From Paraeggerthella hongkongensis (GTDB lineage Bacteria; Actinomycetota; Coriobacteriia; Coriobacteriales; Eggerthellaceae), in NCBI RefSeq assembly GCF_003340345.1, contig NZ_PPTQ01000007.1, positions 88,492 through 152,491 of the forward strand: 64,000 nt of DNA. Reading direction: 5' to 3'. Under the pieces are notes generated by a model. That model saw only the letters and a list, made by a program, of their open reading frames with translations. It was not told the DNA's origin and ran no database searches. Shown here piece after piece: positions 9,510-16,388 of this stretch. Every line of letters starts with the position of its first letter. The first letter of the stretch is position 1. Both the position numbers and the translations under genes were made by a program.

Positions 9510-10501
9510 GCCGGTTTGTCCTCTCGCTTCAGGTCGGTGCCGTCAAGGAAGTGCCCGATGATCCGGTAGGTGTCTCTGACCGCGCCGACCACCGAAGGAT
9601 ACAGCAGGTACCCGTGCACGGCGTCGAGCACGCGGTAGCACTGCACGCTGCCGCCCTCCAGCTCCAAGCGCGCCGCGTATGCCTCGCCCTCGTCGCGCAG
9701 CGGGCAGTACTCGGCTGTGACCACCAGGGTGCGCGGCTGGTCCGAAAGGTCGGGATCGAGCAGCGGCGCGAAGTAGGGGTTGGCGTAATCGGTCGGCGAC
9801 GAACGGTACAGCTCCATGTACCCGCGTATGTCGCGCCAGGTGAGCAGGTAGTCCTCGCCGTTTTCGCGCACCGAGTCGAACCATGAGGTTCGCGGGTCGT
9901 GATCGTCGTAGGTGACGGGGTAGAGCAGCACCTGCGTAGGCGGGCGAAACGCGCCGCGGTCGCGCGCCATGAGCGATACGACGGCGGCTAGATTTCCCCC
10001 TGCGCTGTCGCCGAGCAGCACGATGCGACGGGGATCGACGTCGGGCAGCAGCTTTCCCGCGAACAGCTGGCGCGTCACTTCGTAGCAGTCCTCGGAGGCC
10101 TGCGGGAATCGGTGCTCGGGCGCGCGCCGGTAGTCCACCGACACCACGCGCCGCTCGAGTTTGAGCGCCATGGTGGAGCAAGCGTCGGCGTAGAAGTCCA
10201 CGTCGCCGTTGACCCAGCCGCCTCCATGGAAGAACAGGATGGTGCCGCGCCAGTCTTCGGACACCTTGAAGCCCGAAGCAAGCGAGAAGTCGATGTCGAG
10301 CGGCGTGAAGATGCGCAGGGGCACGCGGTAGCCGTCCGGCATGACGGCGAAGGCGTCGTCGACGCGGCAGCGGGGATTGGGTATGGCCAGCTTGGCGCTG
10401 AGGTCCTCGGCGGCGCGCTGCGCCTTGTAGAACTCTTTGATGTCGGGCCTGATCCGCGTGGCGGCTCGATAGGCTGCCAGGATGGCCTTGTTCATGGGCA
10501 T
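9482..10501 (-). CDS. Alpha/beta hydrolase, hormone-sensitive-lipase (HSL) family, 339 aa
   Basis: Esterase of the Abhydrolase_3/HSL type. HGGGW provides the oxyanion hole, GDSAGG holds the nucleophilic serine, a DEGEAYA stretch near residue 280 carries the expected acid, and AVHGYLL near 305 carries the histidine. ATG 10501 is chosen because AAAGGA lies 9 bp upstream; a second ATG two codons on (10495) is possible. No signal peptide, so it acts in the cytoplasm. First gene of the operon with the acyltransferase-like and DUF6320 genes; a paired acyl hydrolase and acyl transferase suggests remodelling of an ester. Confidence 0.85.
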   Translation of the reverse strand: MPMNKAILAAYRAATRIRPDIKEFYKAQRAAEDLSAKLAIPNPRCRVDDAFAVMPDGYRVPLRIFTPLDIDFSLASGFKVSEDWRGTILFFHGGGWVNGDVDFYADACSTMALKLERRVVSVDYRRAPEHRFPQASEDCYEVTRQLFAGKLLPDVDPRRIVLLGDSAGGNLAAVVSLMARDRGAFRPPTQVLLYPVTYDDHDPRTSWFDSVRENGEDYLLTWRDIRGYMELYRSSPTDYANPYFAPLLDPDLSDQPRTLVVTAEYCPLRDEGEAYAARLELEGGSVQCYRVLDAVHGYLLYPSVVGAVRDTYRIIGHFLDGTDLKREDKPAWLGILGTD

Positions 10502-10772
10502 GGTTCGTCGTCCTTTCGCGGAGACGGTGCCGCCCGGCGCGGTTGGCGCGGATCGGGCGGCGCGGCGGCGCGCCGCGTCGGTTCGTCTGAGCATCGTAGC
10601 ACAAGCTTCGCGCGCGGGGCCTTTCGGAGCGAAGCCGACACATCGCTGCGGCGCATCGTCGCCCGGAATGCACCCGCCAGCCTTCGCCTTCGCCCGCGCT
10701 TGCCCGGCCGAATCCGCACGGGCGGCCGGGTGCGGGCGCGGGCGACGGCGGGCGAGGGGGCGGTTGCGCGGA

Positions 10773-10800
10773 CCGCTCGAAACCTGTACGTTTCGAGCGG
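10773..10800. repeat. Perfect 11-bp hairpin in the 10502-10920 intergenic region
   Basis: An 11-bp stem containing CGAAAC/GTTTCG with a 6-nt loop lies midway between the divergent hydrolase operon and queD. It has no T tract. The rest of this ~420-bp gap is GC-rich; the only other thing I see is TATGAT at 10849, a possible -10 element for queD. Confidence 0.5.
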
Positions 10801-10920
10801 CGATGACGTACTTGCGCGCCGCGGGGGCCGATTCGCCGCGCGCTTTGCTATGATGGCGAAAAACGATGATTCGCCGCGCCCGATCGAAGGGCGACGGCTG
10901 CATGAGACGAGGAGCGTGCT

Positions 10921-11343
10921 ATGTACGGACTCAAAACGGAGGCGAGTTTCGATTCCGCCCATTTCCTGACCGATTACTATGGCAAGTGCGAGAACCTGCA
11001 CGGCCATCGGTGGCGCACGGTGGTCTACCTGGAAACCGGCGAGCTCCAAACCGAAGGGACCATGCGCGACATGGTGCTGGACTTCGGCGTGTTCAAACGC
11101 GCGGTGCGCGATCTGGCGGAAGAGCTCGACCACACCTTCCTCGTGGAGGAGGGCTCGCTTGGCGAGGCCACGTTGGCCGCGCTCGCCGCAGAGGGCTTCA
11201 GCTTGACTGTGCTGCCGTTTCGCACTACGGCCGAGAACCTGGCGCGCTACGTTTGCGAACGCTTGACTGAGCAGGGCCTGCCCGTTTCGCAGGTGGACAT
11301 GTACGAGACTCCGAACAACTGCGCCGTGTACCGCGCGCGCTGA
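10921..11343 (+). CDS. queD: 6-carboxy-5,6,7,8-tetrahydropterin synthase (QueD/PTPS family), 140 aa
   Basis: Converts 7,8-dihydroneopterin triphosphate to 6-carboxytetrahydropterin in queuosine/7-deazaguanine synthesis. Zinc ligands are visible as His14 (SAHF) and His27/His29 (HGH). The catalytic cysteine is Cys23 (GKCENLHGH), as in QueD, with no other PTPS-type insertion. Length is in the normal 120-145 range. The other queuosine genes are not in the window and I found no preQ1 riboswitch upstream. A 6-pyruvoyl-tetrahydropterin synthase-like role is the main alternative. Confidence 0.9.
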   Translation: MYGLKTEASFDSAHFLTDYYGKCENLHGHRWRTVVYLETGELQTEGTMRDMVLDFGVFKRAVRDLAEELDHTFLVEEGSLGEATLAALAAEGFSLTVLPFRTTAENLARYVCERLTEQGLPVSQVDMYETPNNCAVYRAR

Positions 11344-11430
11344 TGCGACCGCGAACGGCAACGCGCGAACCTTCCCGAAGAGCCTCCGAATCCAGATGTG
11401 AAGAAATTGTATACCTAGGTTAACTCCCCT

Positions 11431-11463
11431 TGTCGGCACGTATAAGTTCACCTAAGATAACTC
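11431..11463 (+). promoter_or_regulatory. Promoter with embedded iron-box-like operator, site B
   Basis: A -35-like TTGTCG (11431) and a -10-like TAAGAT (11454) are 17 bp apart. The operator (minus strand A-GTTA-N9-AACTTAT, 11443-11463) covers the spacer and -10, so a bound repressor would block RNA polymerase. A second, weaker half-site-like sequence (CCTAGGTTAAC) lies at about 11414-11424. Autoregulation by the DtxR-family gene downstream is inferred. Confidence 0.6.
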
Positions 11464-11465
11464 AC

Positions 11466-11590
11466 ATCGAACGAGGCGCTGCCTTATCGATTGTGAATCC
11501 GCTGACCCGGCGGCAGAGGCTCCTCTCGTCTGGCCGACTGCCGCATCATGCAAGCGGAGGGAAGATCCCCCCTTCTTCCCTCCGCTTTTC
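11466..11590 (+). ncRNA. Candidate small RNA or attenuated 5' leader under the iron-box promoter
   Basis: From the predicted start at about 11466 the transcript would run ~125 nt to a terminator. It can form a 7-bp stem (11510-11516 with 11538-11544) and then the terminator hairpin. No Shine-Dalgarno-supported reading frame is visible in it. It is either a free-standing, metal-regulated small RNA (the role of RyhB/FsrA in other bacteria) or the leader of the DtxR gene 48 bp further on. No known riboswitch fold was recognised. Confidence 0.45.
11554..11590 (+). terminator. Strong intrinsic terminator before the DtxR-family gene
   Basis: An 11-bp perfect stem (11554-11564 with 11575-11585), 10-nt loop and the run TTTTCTTG. 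It lies between the operator-bearing promoter and the DtxR coding region, so it would stop most transcripts before that gene. Confidence 0.75.
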
Positions 11591-11637
11591 TTGTTTCGAC
11601 TGGATTCGGGCATAGGGGGAGGGGAAGGAGGCGGGTC

Positions 11638-12042
11638 GTGGAGCGAATGTCCATGTCCGGCGAAGATTACCTGGAGGCTATCGTCGAGCTGAGCGGTCCC
11701 GAGCGGGCCGTCGTGCGCTCGGTTGACCTAGCCGACGCGCTATCGGTTTCCAAAGCGTCGGTGAGCAAGGCGGTGATCGTGCTCAAACGTGAAGGCTATG
11801 TCGACCAGCAGCCTTACGGCGGCATCACCCTGACCGAGAAGGGGATGGCGTACGGCACCTCCGTGCTCGACCGCCATAAGCTTCTTCTGGCGTTCTTGAC
11901 AAAGGTCATCGGCATCGATGAGGACGTCGCAGACGAGGAAGCCTGCAAGATGGAGCATGCCATTAGCGACGAGTCCTTCGAGCGTTGGGTCGCCTACGCT
12001 GACAGCATTGGCCTGAAGTGCTCCGAAAGGCCGCATTCGTAG
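11638..12042 (+). CDS. DtxR/MntR-family metal-dependent transcriptional regulator, 134 aa
   Basis: Winged-helix repressor: the SGEDYLEAIVEL start, the VRSVDLADALSVSKASVSKAVIVL recognition helix region and the wing GGITLTEKG match DtxR/MntR, followed by a helical dimerisation and metal-binding domain. It lacks the C-terminal SH3/FeoA-like domain of DtxR/IdeR and so is MntR-sized; metal choice (Fe or Mn) is not settled by sequence. GTG 11638 is chosen because AAGGAGG ends 6 bp before it; ATGs at 11647 and 11653 are possible. Four iron-box-like sites in this window, one just upstream, make it their likely regulator. Flavodoxin among the targets favours iron. Confidence 0.85.
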   Translation: MERMSMSGEDYLEAIVELSGPERAVVRSVDLADALSVSKASVSKAVIVLKREGYVDQQPYGGITLTEKGMAYGTSVLDRHKLLLAFLTKVIGIDEDVADEEACKMEHAISDESFERWVAYADSIGLKCSERPHS

Positions 12043-12080
12043 CAGCACGGGTCCGCTTCTCTACCGTCCGCAGATTGAGA

Positions 12081-12109
12081 GTGTTACGAAATTGAATTCC
12101 GTGTTACGA
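12081..12109. promoter_or_regulatory. GTGTTACG direct-repeat operator upstream of fmdE operon
   Basis: Two GTGTTACG copies start exactly 20 bp apart (two helical turns) with AT-rich sequence ending in ATTCC between them. The same layout occurs at 16161-16187 on the other strand, before the binding-protein gene. The regulator is unknown. Confidence 0.6.
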
Positions 12110-12151
12110 TGCGCGACGAAACGGTTGCACATCGTACGGAAGGAATATGCC

Positions 12152-12697
12152 ATGCTGGACGAAACGTGGTGGACGCGGGCGGCGTCGTTTCATGGGCACA
12201 CGTGCCCGGGGCTCGCTATAGGATTCAAAGCGTGCGAAGGGGCCATTGCGGAGCTGGGGCTCGATGCGGCGAAGCTTCCCGCCGTTGACGAGGAGATCGT
12301 GTGCGTGACCGAGAACGATGCGTGCGGCGTGGATGCCGTGCAGGTTGTTCTGGGCTGCACGTACGGCAAGTCGAACCTGATTCCGCGATTGCGCGGCAAG
12401 ATGGCGTTCTCGTTCTTCGTGCGCGGCACCGACCGCGCCGTGCGCCTTGTGTTCACGGCCCGATCCGGCGAGAGAAGCCGCGACGAATTTCAATCGTACA
12501 TCCTGAGCACGCCGTACGACCAGCTGTTCGACGTGGGGCTGCCCTCGTACGGTCTTCCGGAGCCTGCGCGGCTGTTCGCGTCGCAGGAGTGCGCGGTGTG
12601 CGGCGAATCGACGGCCGAGTACGGCCTGCGCGTGCAGCAGGGCGCTTTGGTGTGCCGCGATTGCTACGACGCGTACGCGCGGGAGGGAATCTGGTGA
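12152..12697 (+). CDS. FmdE-family protein with C-terminal zinc ribbon, 181 aa
   Basis: The N-terminal FmdE/FwdE domain has the signature HGHTCPG (residues 14-20) and later conserved CVTENDACGVDA. The C-terminus carries a treble-clef/zinc ribbon (CAVC ... CRDC). FmdE was named for a molybdenum formylmethanofuran dehydrogenase subunit, but stand-alone forms are widespread and often sit beside FecCD-type metal ABC transporters; a role in metal or metal-cofactor handling is inferred. ATG 12152 is chosen for its GGAAGGA site 7 bp upstream. It overlaps the permease GTG by 4 bp, so it is the first gene of that operon. No signal peptide; cytoplasmic. Confidence 0.85.
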   Translation: MLDETWWTRAASFHGHTCPGLAIGFKACEGAIAELGLDAAKLPAVDEEIVCVTENDACGVDAVQVVLGCTYGKSNLIPRLRGKMAFSFFVRGTDRAVRLVFTARSGERSRDEFQSYILSTPYDQLFDVGLPSYGLPEPARLFASQECAVCGESTAEYGLRVQQGALVCRDCYDAYAREGIW

Positions 12698-13830
12698 TTC
12701 GGTCCCTGATGGCTGCCGAAGGCGATGCGGGCGTTTCGGCTTCGGCTTCGGCTTCGGCAGCTTCGGCTTCGGCGGCCTCGGCGCGCGGTTCGGGAAGGGC
12801 GGCGCATGCTCAGGCGCGCATCGAGCGACGGAACTGGCTGGTTGTCGCCGTGCTCGTTGCCGTGTGCGTCGCGGTTTCTCTGTGCGCGCTCGCAAGCGGC
12901 GCTTCCGACATGAACCCGCTTGCCAGCGCGCAGGCGCTGTTGGGGATCGGGTCTGCGCAGGACGTCATGACCGTGCGATCCATTCGTCTGCCGCGCGTGC
13001 TGTGCGCTATCGTTTCCGGCGCCGGCCTGGCGCTGGCAGGAGCCGTGCTGCAAAGCGTTCTGGAGAATCCGCTCGCATCCGCATCGACCGTGGGGATTTC
13101 CCAGGGAGCTGCCTTCGGCGCCACGTTGGCCCTTCTTGTGGTGGCTCCTGTTGTGGCGGGCGCTTCCACGGGGATCGGCATGGGTGCCGTCGCCCTGTTC
13201 GCGTTCGCTGGCGCCTTGGCGTCGAGCGCGGTGGTGCTGCTGTTCTCGCGGCTGGGGTCTTCCAGCCCGGAGAGCATCGTGCTGGTGGGTGTTGCGCTTT
13301 CGGCTTTGTGGGCGGGCGCGTCGACCATCATCCAGTATTTTTCGGACGATCTTGCCCTGACGAAAGTGATCTTTTGGCAGTTCGGCGATTTGGGCCGTGC
13401 AACGTGGTCTCAAATCGGCTTCATGGCCCTGGTGGGTGCTGCGTGCGCGCTGTACTTTTTCGCGAATCGCTGGAACTACAATGCGTTGCAAAACGGCGGC
13501 CAGGTTGCGGGCGGCTTGGGCGTGAACGTGGTGCGTTGCCGCGTGCTGGGCGTTGTGGCGTCTACGGTCATGGCGGCGGCGATGGTGTCGTTCGTGGGGC
13601 TTGTCAACTTCATCGGGCTCATTGCCCCTCATATTGCTCGCCGTCTTGTGGGCAACGACTACCGCTTCCTGCTGCCGGCATCGCTTGTCCTGGGGTCGAT
13701 CATCATGCTGGCCAGCGACCTTGCGGCGCGCATGGTCATATCGCCCGTGGTGCTCCCCATTGGCGCCATCACGTCGTTTCTGGGCGCGCCGCTGTTTTTG
13801 TACCTGCTGTACAAGGGGTGCAAGCGATGA
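12694..13830 (+). CDS. FecCD/BtuC-family ABC transporter permease, 378 aa
   Basis: Membrane permease for siderophore, cobalamin, haem or molybdate-like substrates, with about ten helices and the FecCD motifs SIRLPRVLCAIVSGAGLALAG and NFIGLIAPHIARRLVG. GTG 12694 overlaps the fmdE stop (GTGA) and follows GGGAGGGA. The first ~45 residues are odd: an Ala/Ser tract (SASASASAASAS) coded by a TTCGGC hexamer repeat, not part of the fold. Its ATPase follows with a 4-bp overlap, and the solute-binding lipoprotein gene faces it at 14978-16123. Confidence 0.9.
   Translation: MIRSLMAAEGDAGVSASASASAASASAASARGSGRAAHAQARIERRNWLVVAVLVAVCVAVSLCALASGASDMNPLASAQALLGIGSAQDVMTVRSIRLPRVLCAIVSGAGLALAGAVLQSVLENPLASASTVGISQGAAFGATLALLVVAPVVAGASTGIGMGAVALFAFAGALASSAVVLLFSRLGSSSPESIVLVGVALSALWAGASTIIQYFSDDLALTKVIFWQFGDLGRATWSQIGFMALVGAACALYFFANRWNYNALQNGGQVAGGLGVNVVRCRVLGVVASTVMAAAMVSFVGLVNFIGLIAPHIARRLVGNDYRFLLPASLVLGSIIMLASDLAARMVISPVVLPIGAITSFLGAPLFLYLLYKGCKR
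12735..12773 (+). repeat. TTCGGC hexamer repeat inside the permease 5' end
   Basis: Four consecutive TTCGGC copies (12735-12758), a 3-bp break, then two more (12762-12773). It encodes an Ala-Ser tract. Because the unit is 6 bp, slippage changes length without breaking the frame. Confidence 0.8.
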
Positions 13831-14702
13831 GGTGCGAGCAGTTGGGGAAGGGCGATCCTGCCGTGAGCGTCGAGGAGGCGCGGGCGCTGCTCCAGGAGGT
13901 GTTCGACGCTCCTGCGGCTGATTCGCGGATCCCCGAGCGCCCCGTGCTGTCCGCCGAGGCAGTGGCGTATGCGTACCCCGCTGCCGAAAAGCCGGTGTTT
14001 CGCGGCATCGACGTGCAGGCGACCGCGGGGTCGATGCTGGCCATCCTGGGGAACAACGGAGCAGGGAAGTCTACGCTGCTCAACGTTTTGGCGGGCATCG
14101 TTCGCCCGAGCGAGGGGTCGGTGAAGGTCGATGGTCGCGACGTCGCGTCGCTCGGCCGCCGCGACGTCGCCCGCCGCATTGCCTTGGTTGCGCAGCAGCA
14201 GCGTATCCCTCACTTGAGCGTGTACGACCAGGTGCTGCTGGGGCGAAAGCCGCATGTTTCGTGGTCGTTGTCCGATCGCGATCGTCGGGTGGTGTCCGCT
14301 ATGATCGAGCGTCTGGGGCTTGAGCGATTCGCCGCGCGCTATCTTGACGAGCTGTCCGGAGGCGAGCGTCAGAAGGTGTTCATCGCCCGTGCGCTTGCGC
14401 AGGAGCCGAAGGTTTTGCTGCTCGACGAGCCCACGAGCGCGCTCGATCCGAAGAACCAGCTGGAGGTTTTGGGCATCGTGCGCGACGTGACCGCTTCGGA
14501 GTCCATTGCTTCGGTGCTGGTGATCCACGACATCAACCTGGCATTGCGATTCTGCGATCGTTTTTTACTGGTGCGCGATGGCTGCGTGGTGGCGTACGGC
14601 AACCGCGAGGCGGTGACCGACGAGGCTCTGTCGGCCACGTACGACGTGGGCTTCAAGGTGGACGCGGTGGGCGACGTTCCGGTAGCCGTGCCGCTTGGTT
14701 GA
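13827..14702 (+). CDS. FepC/BtuD-type ABC transporter ATP-binding protein, 291 aa
   Basis: Energises the FecCD permease before it. After a ~45-residue N-terminal extension it has Walker A (GNNGAGKST), the Q-loop region LVAQQQ, signature LSGGERQ, Walker B LLLDEPTSALD and switch VIHD. The ATG overlaps the permease stop by 4 bp (ATGA). It is the last gene of the fmdE operon; a dense group of palindromes follows. With FmdE and the lipoprotein at 14978 it forms a complete uptake system for a metal chelate or oxyanion; which one is not evident. Confidence 0.92.
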   Translation: MRCEQLGKGDPAVSVEEARALLQEVFDAPAADSRIPERPVLSAEAVAYAYPAAEKPVFRGIDVQATAGSMLAILGNNGAGKSTLLNVLAGIVRPSEGSVKVDGRDVASLGRRDVARRIALVAQQQRIPHLSVYDQVLLGRKPHVSWSLSDRDRRVVSAMIERLGLERFAARYLDELSGGERQKVFIARALAQEPKVLLLDEPTSALDPKNQLEVLGIVRDVTASESIASVLVIHDINLALRFCDRFLLVRDGCVVAYGNREAVTDEALSATYDVGFKVDAVGDVPVAVPLG

Positions 14703-14759
14703 CGGCGCGGCGCAACGGGCGCTCGCTATCGTTCGCGGTCGCAAGGCGCGCCCGCTTTC

Positions 14760-14815
14760 ATTGTCGATCCAAAAACACGTTTTCGGGGCCGAAAACGTGT
14801 TTTTGGATCGACAAT
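14760..14815. repeat. Palindromic intergenic element, family 1, copy a
   Basis: 27-bp perfect arms around a 2-bp centre, ends ATTGTCGATCC/GGATCGACAAT, core with ACACGTTTT. The same family recurs at 48498-48559 with matching changes in both arms. It lies after the ABC operon and is itself enclosed by a weaker inverted repeat (about 14721-14741 with 14825-14841). Confidence 0.85.
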
Positions 14816-14856
14816 TCCCGGAGCCGACCGCGAACGAGCGAGATGACGGGTGCCGC

Positions 14857-14922
14857 CGTCCCGTTGCGCGGGCGCGCAACGGGACGTTCGGGTGCTCGAC
14901 GCCGAGGTCGAGCACCCGAACG
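14857..14922. repeat. Two adjacent perfect hairpins downstream of the family 1 palindrome
   Basis: First hairpin: 13-bp arms 14857-14869 and 14874-14886. Second: 16-bp arms 14885-14900 and 14907-14922 with a 6-nt loop. They lie between convergent genes and could terminate either operon, though neither has a T tract. Confidence 0.7.
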
Positions 14923-14977
14923 CACGAATGCGGGAGGTTGCGCGGCTGCTCCGTAGCCCTGCGGCCGTGCTCGGGCG

Positions 14978-16123
14978 CTACAGGTTTGCCAGATCGATCT
15001 GCTTGAATTCGCACCCTTCGGCGGCAAGGTCGCTCGAAAGCCTGGCTCCCAAGAAGAACTCCGTGATCTCGTCGAGCTTTTGCGTGGGATCGATGTCAGC
15101 GAACTGCGCGGGGTAGACGGTTGCTCCTACTTGGTAGCAGTTTGCCAAGGCCAGCTCGATGTTGGTGGCGTAGAAGCGATAGGCGATGAGCGTGCTCACC
15201 TTGCCGTCCTGCACCGCCTTGAGCGCGGAGAAGTAGGAGGGATTGGCTTCGTAGTCCTCTTTCACGAGCGGCAGGTTCCCGCTTTCGACGAACACGTAGT
15301 CGGGCTGTGCGCTGGAGATGGCTTCGAGGTCGATGTCGAAAGCTCCGCTCGCGCCGTTCACGTCGGCGACGTTCTTCACGTTGGTCGCCTGGAAGGGCGG
15401 GAAGTTCGCTTCCGTTCCCGCGAAGCCGTGGCCGCCGCGGAAGCTGATGCCGGCTGCGTACGCCGTTTTGACCTGGTCGGCGGGAAGGCTAGCCGTGCGC
15501 TTCTCGAGGTCTGCGCGCGTGTCCTCCATGTAGCGGACGATGTCCGCCGCGCGCTCCTGCTTGCCAACGATGCTCCCAACCAGGTTGACGTTGTCGTAGA
15601 ACGCCTGGTCGAACACCACGTTGCTCAAGGTCAGGCACACTACGGGAACGCCGGTCCTTTCTTGGAGGGCGTCGGCGGCGTCTTTGTCGATCGAGGCGAA
15701 CACGACGTCGGGCGCCGCTTGCATGATGGCCTCCTCGTTTGGGGTGGTTCCCTTCGACCCTCCGTCGCCGATGACGGGCAGGTTCTTGAACGTTTCGTGG
15801 TTGACATGGCGATAGCTGCAGGTGACGTTGTCCTTCAGCTCGGACTGCTCCACGCCGACCACCTTGTCTGCGGCGTTCAGGTACGAGATCAGCCGCAGCG
15901 AGCTCGATCCGATGCCTATGAGGCGTTGCGCTTCGGCGGGGACTTCGACGCTGCGACCGAGCATGTCGGTAACCGTGACGGTTTGCGAAGTTGCCGGGGG
16001 ATCCTGCTGTGCGCTCTCGGTTTGTCCGGCGCCGCATCCTCCTAGGCATAGGATGCTGATCGCGGCGGCCAGCAGCACCGCGGCGATCAGCCGAAGCCGT
16101 TTCGTCGTTTTCAGTTGGGGCAT
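14978..16123 (-). CDS. Periplasmic-type solute-binding lipoprotein of a metal/siderophore ABC transporter, 381 aa
   Basis: A lipoprotein signal ends in the lipobox LCLGGC (Cys at about residue 29), so it is anchored outside the membrane. The body is a class III (FepB/BtuF) helical-backbone binding protein: VTDMLGRSVEVP, then the ...APDVVF and ...QPDYVFVESG strands that frame the cleft. ATG 16123 has AAAGGA 9 bp upstream. It is on the opposite strand from the FecCD/ATPase genes but shares their unusual GTGTTACG operator, which supports one transport system under one regulator. Ligand unknown. Confidence 0.9.
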   Translation of the reverse strand: MPQLKTTKRLRLIAAVLLAAAISILCLGGCGAGQTESAQQDPPATSQTVTVTDMLGRSVEVPAEAQRLIGIGSSSLRLISYLNAADKVVGVEQSELKDNVTCSYRHVNHETFKNLPVIGDGGSKGTTPNEEAIMQAAPDVVFASIDKDAADALQERTGVPVVCLTLSNVVFDQAFYDNVNLVGSIVGKQERAADIVRYMEDTRADLEKRTASLPADQVKTAYAAGISFRGGHGFAGTEANFPPFQATNVKNVADVNGASGAFDIDLEAISSAQPDYVFVESGNLPLVKEDYEANPSYFSALKAVQDGKVSTLIAYRFYATNIELALANCYQVGATVYPAQFADIDPTQKLDEITEFFLGARLSSDLAAEGCEFKQIDLANL

Positions 16124-16160
16124 GTTGATTCCTTTCGTTTAGGCCTCCCTCTTGCGCGAT

Positions 16161-16219
16161 GGTAACACGGAATAGAAATTCGTAACATCAAATTAATACT
16201 AAATCGGAATTCGTAACAC
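16161..16219. promoter_or_regulatory. GTGTTACG repeat operator cluster between binding protein and feoAB
   Basis: On the minus strand: one unit at 16206-16219 (TGTTACGAATTCCG) and a pair at 16161-16188 (ATGTTACG and GTGTTACC, starts 20 bp apart). The pair matches the fmdE operator at 12081 in spacing and in most bases between. It sits about 40-100 bp before the lipoprotein and 170-230 bp before feoAB, so it may control both. Confidence 0.6.
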
Positions 16220-16388
16220 CAAGAAGAGCGAGCGGTTGCGGGCGTTGCGGCGCTCATGCGTGCTCGACGTTTGCCTCGGGCAACTTTCTGTGCCCCAAGG
16301 CGTCCGTTTCGCGGTACCATGGTTGCGAGCAAAAGACGAGAGACGGCGGCTCGGCGGGGGATTCGCCGCAGCCGCGCAAGGAGACGCA

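Noticed and set aside
10502..10920. preQ1 riboswitch before queD
   Set aside because: The preQ1 aptamer core was not found; only a simple hairpin is present.
11430..11615. 61-residue ORF across the iron-box promoter and terminator
   Set aside because: It would begin upstream of the predicted transcription start and has no Shine-Dalgarno; the terminator stem lies inside it.
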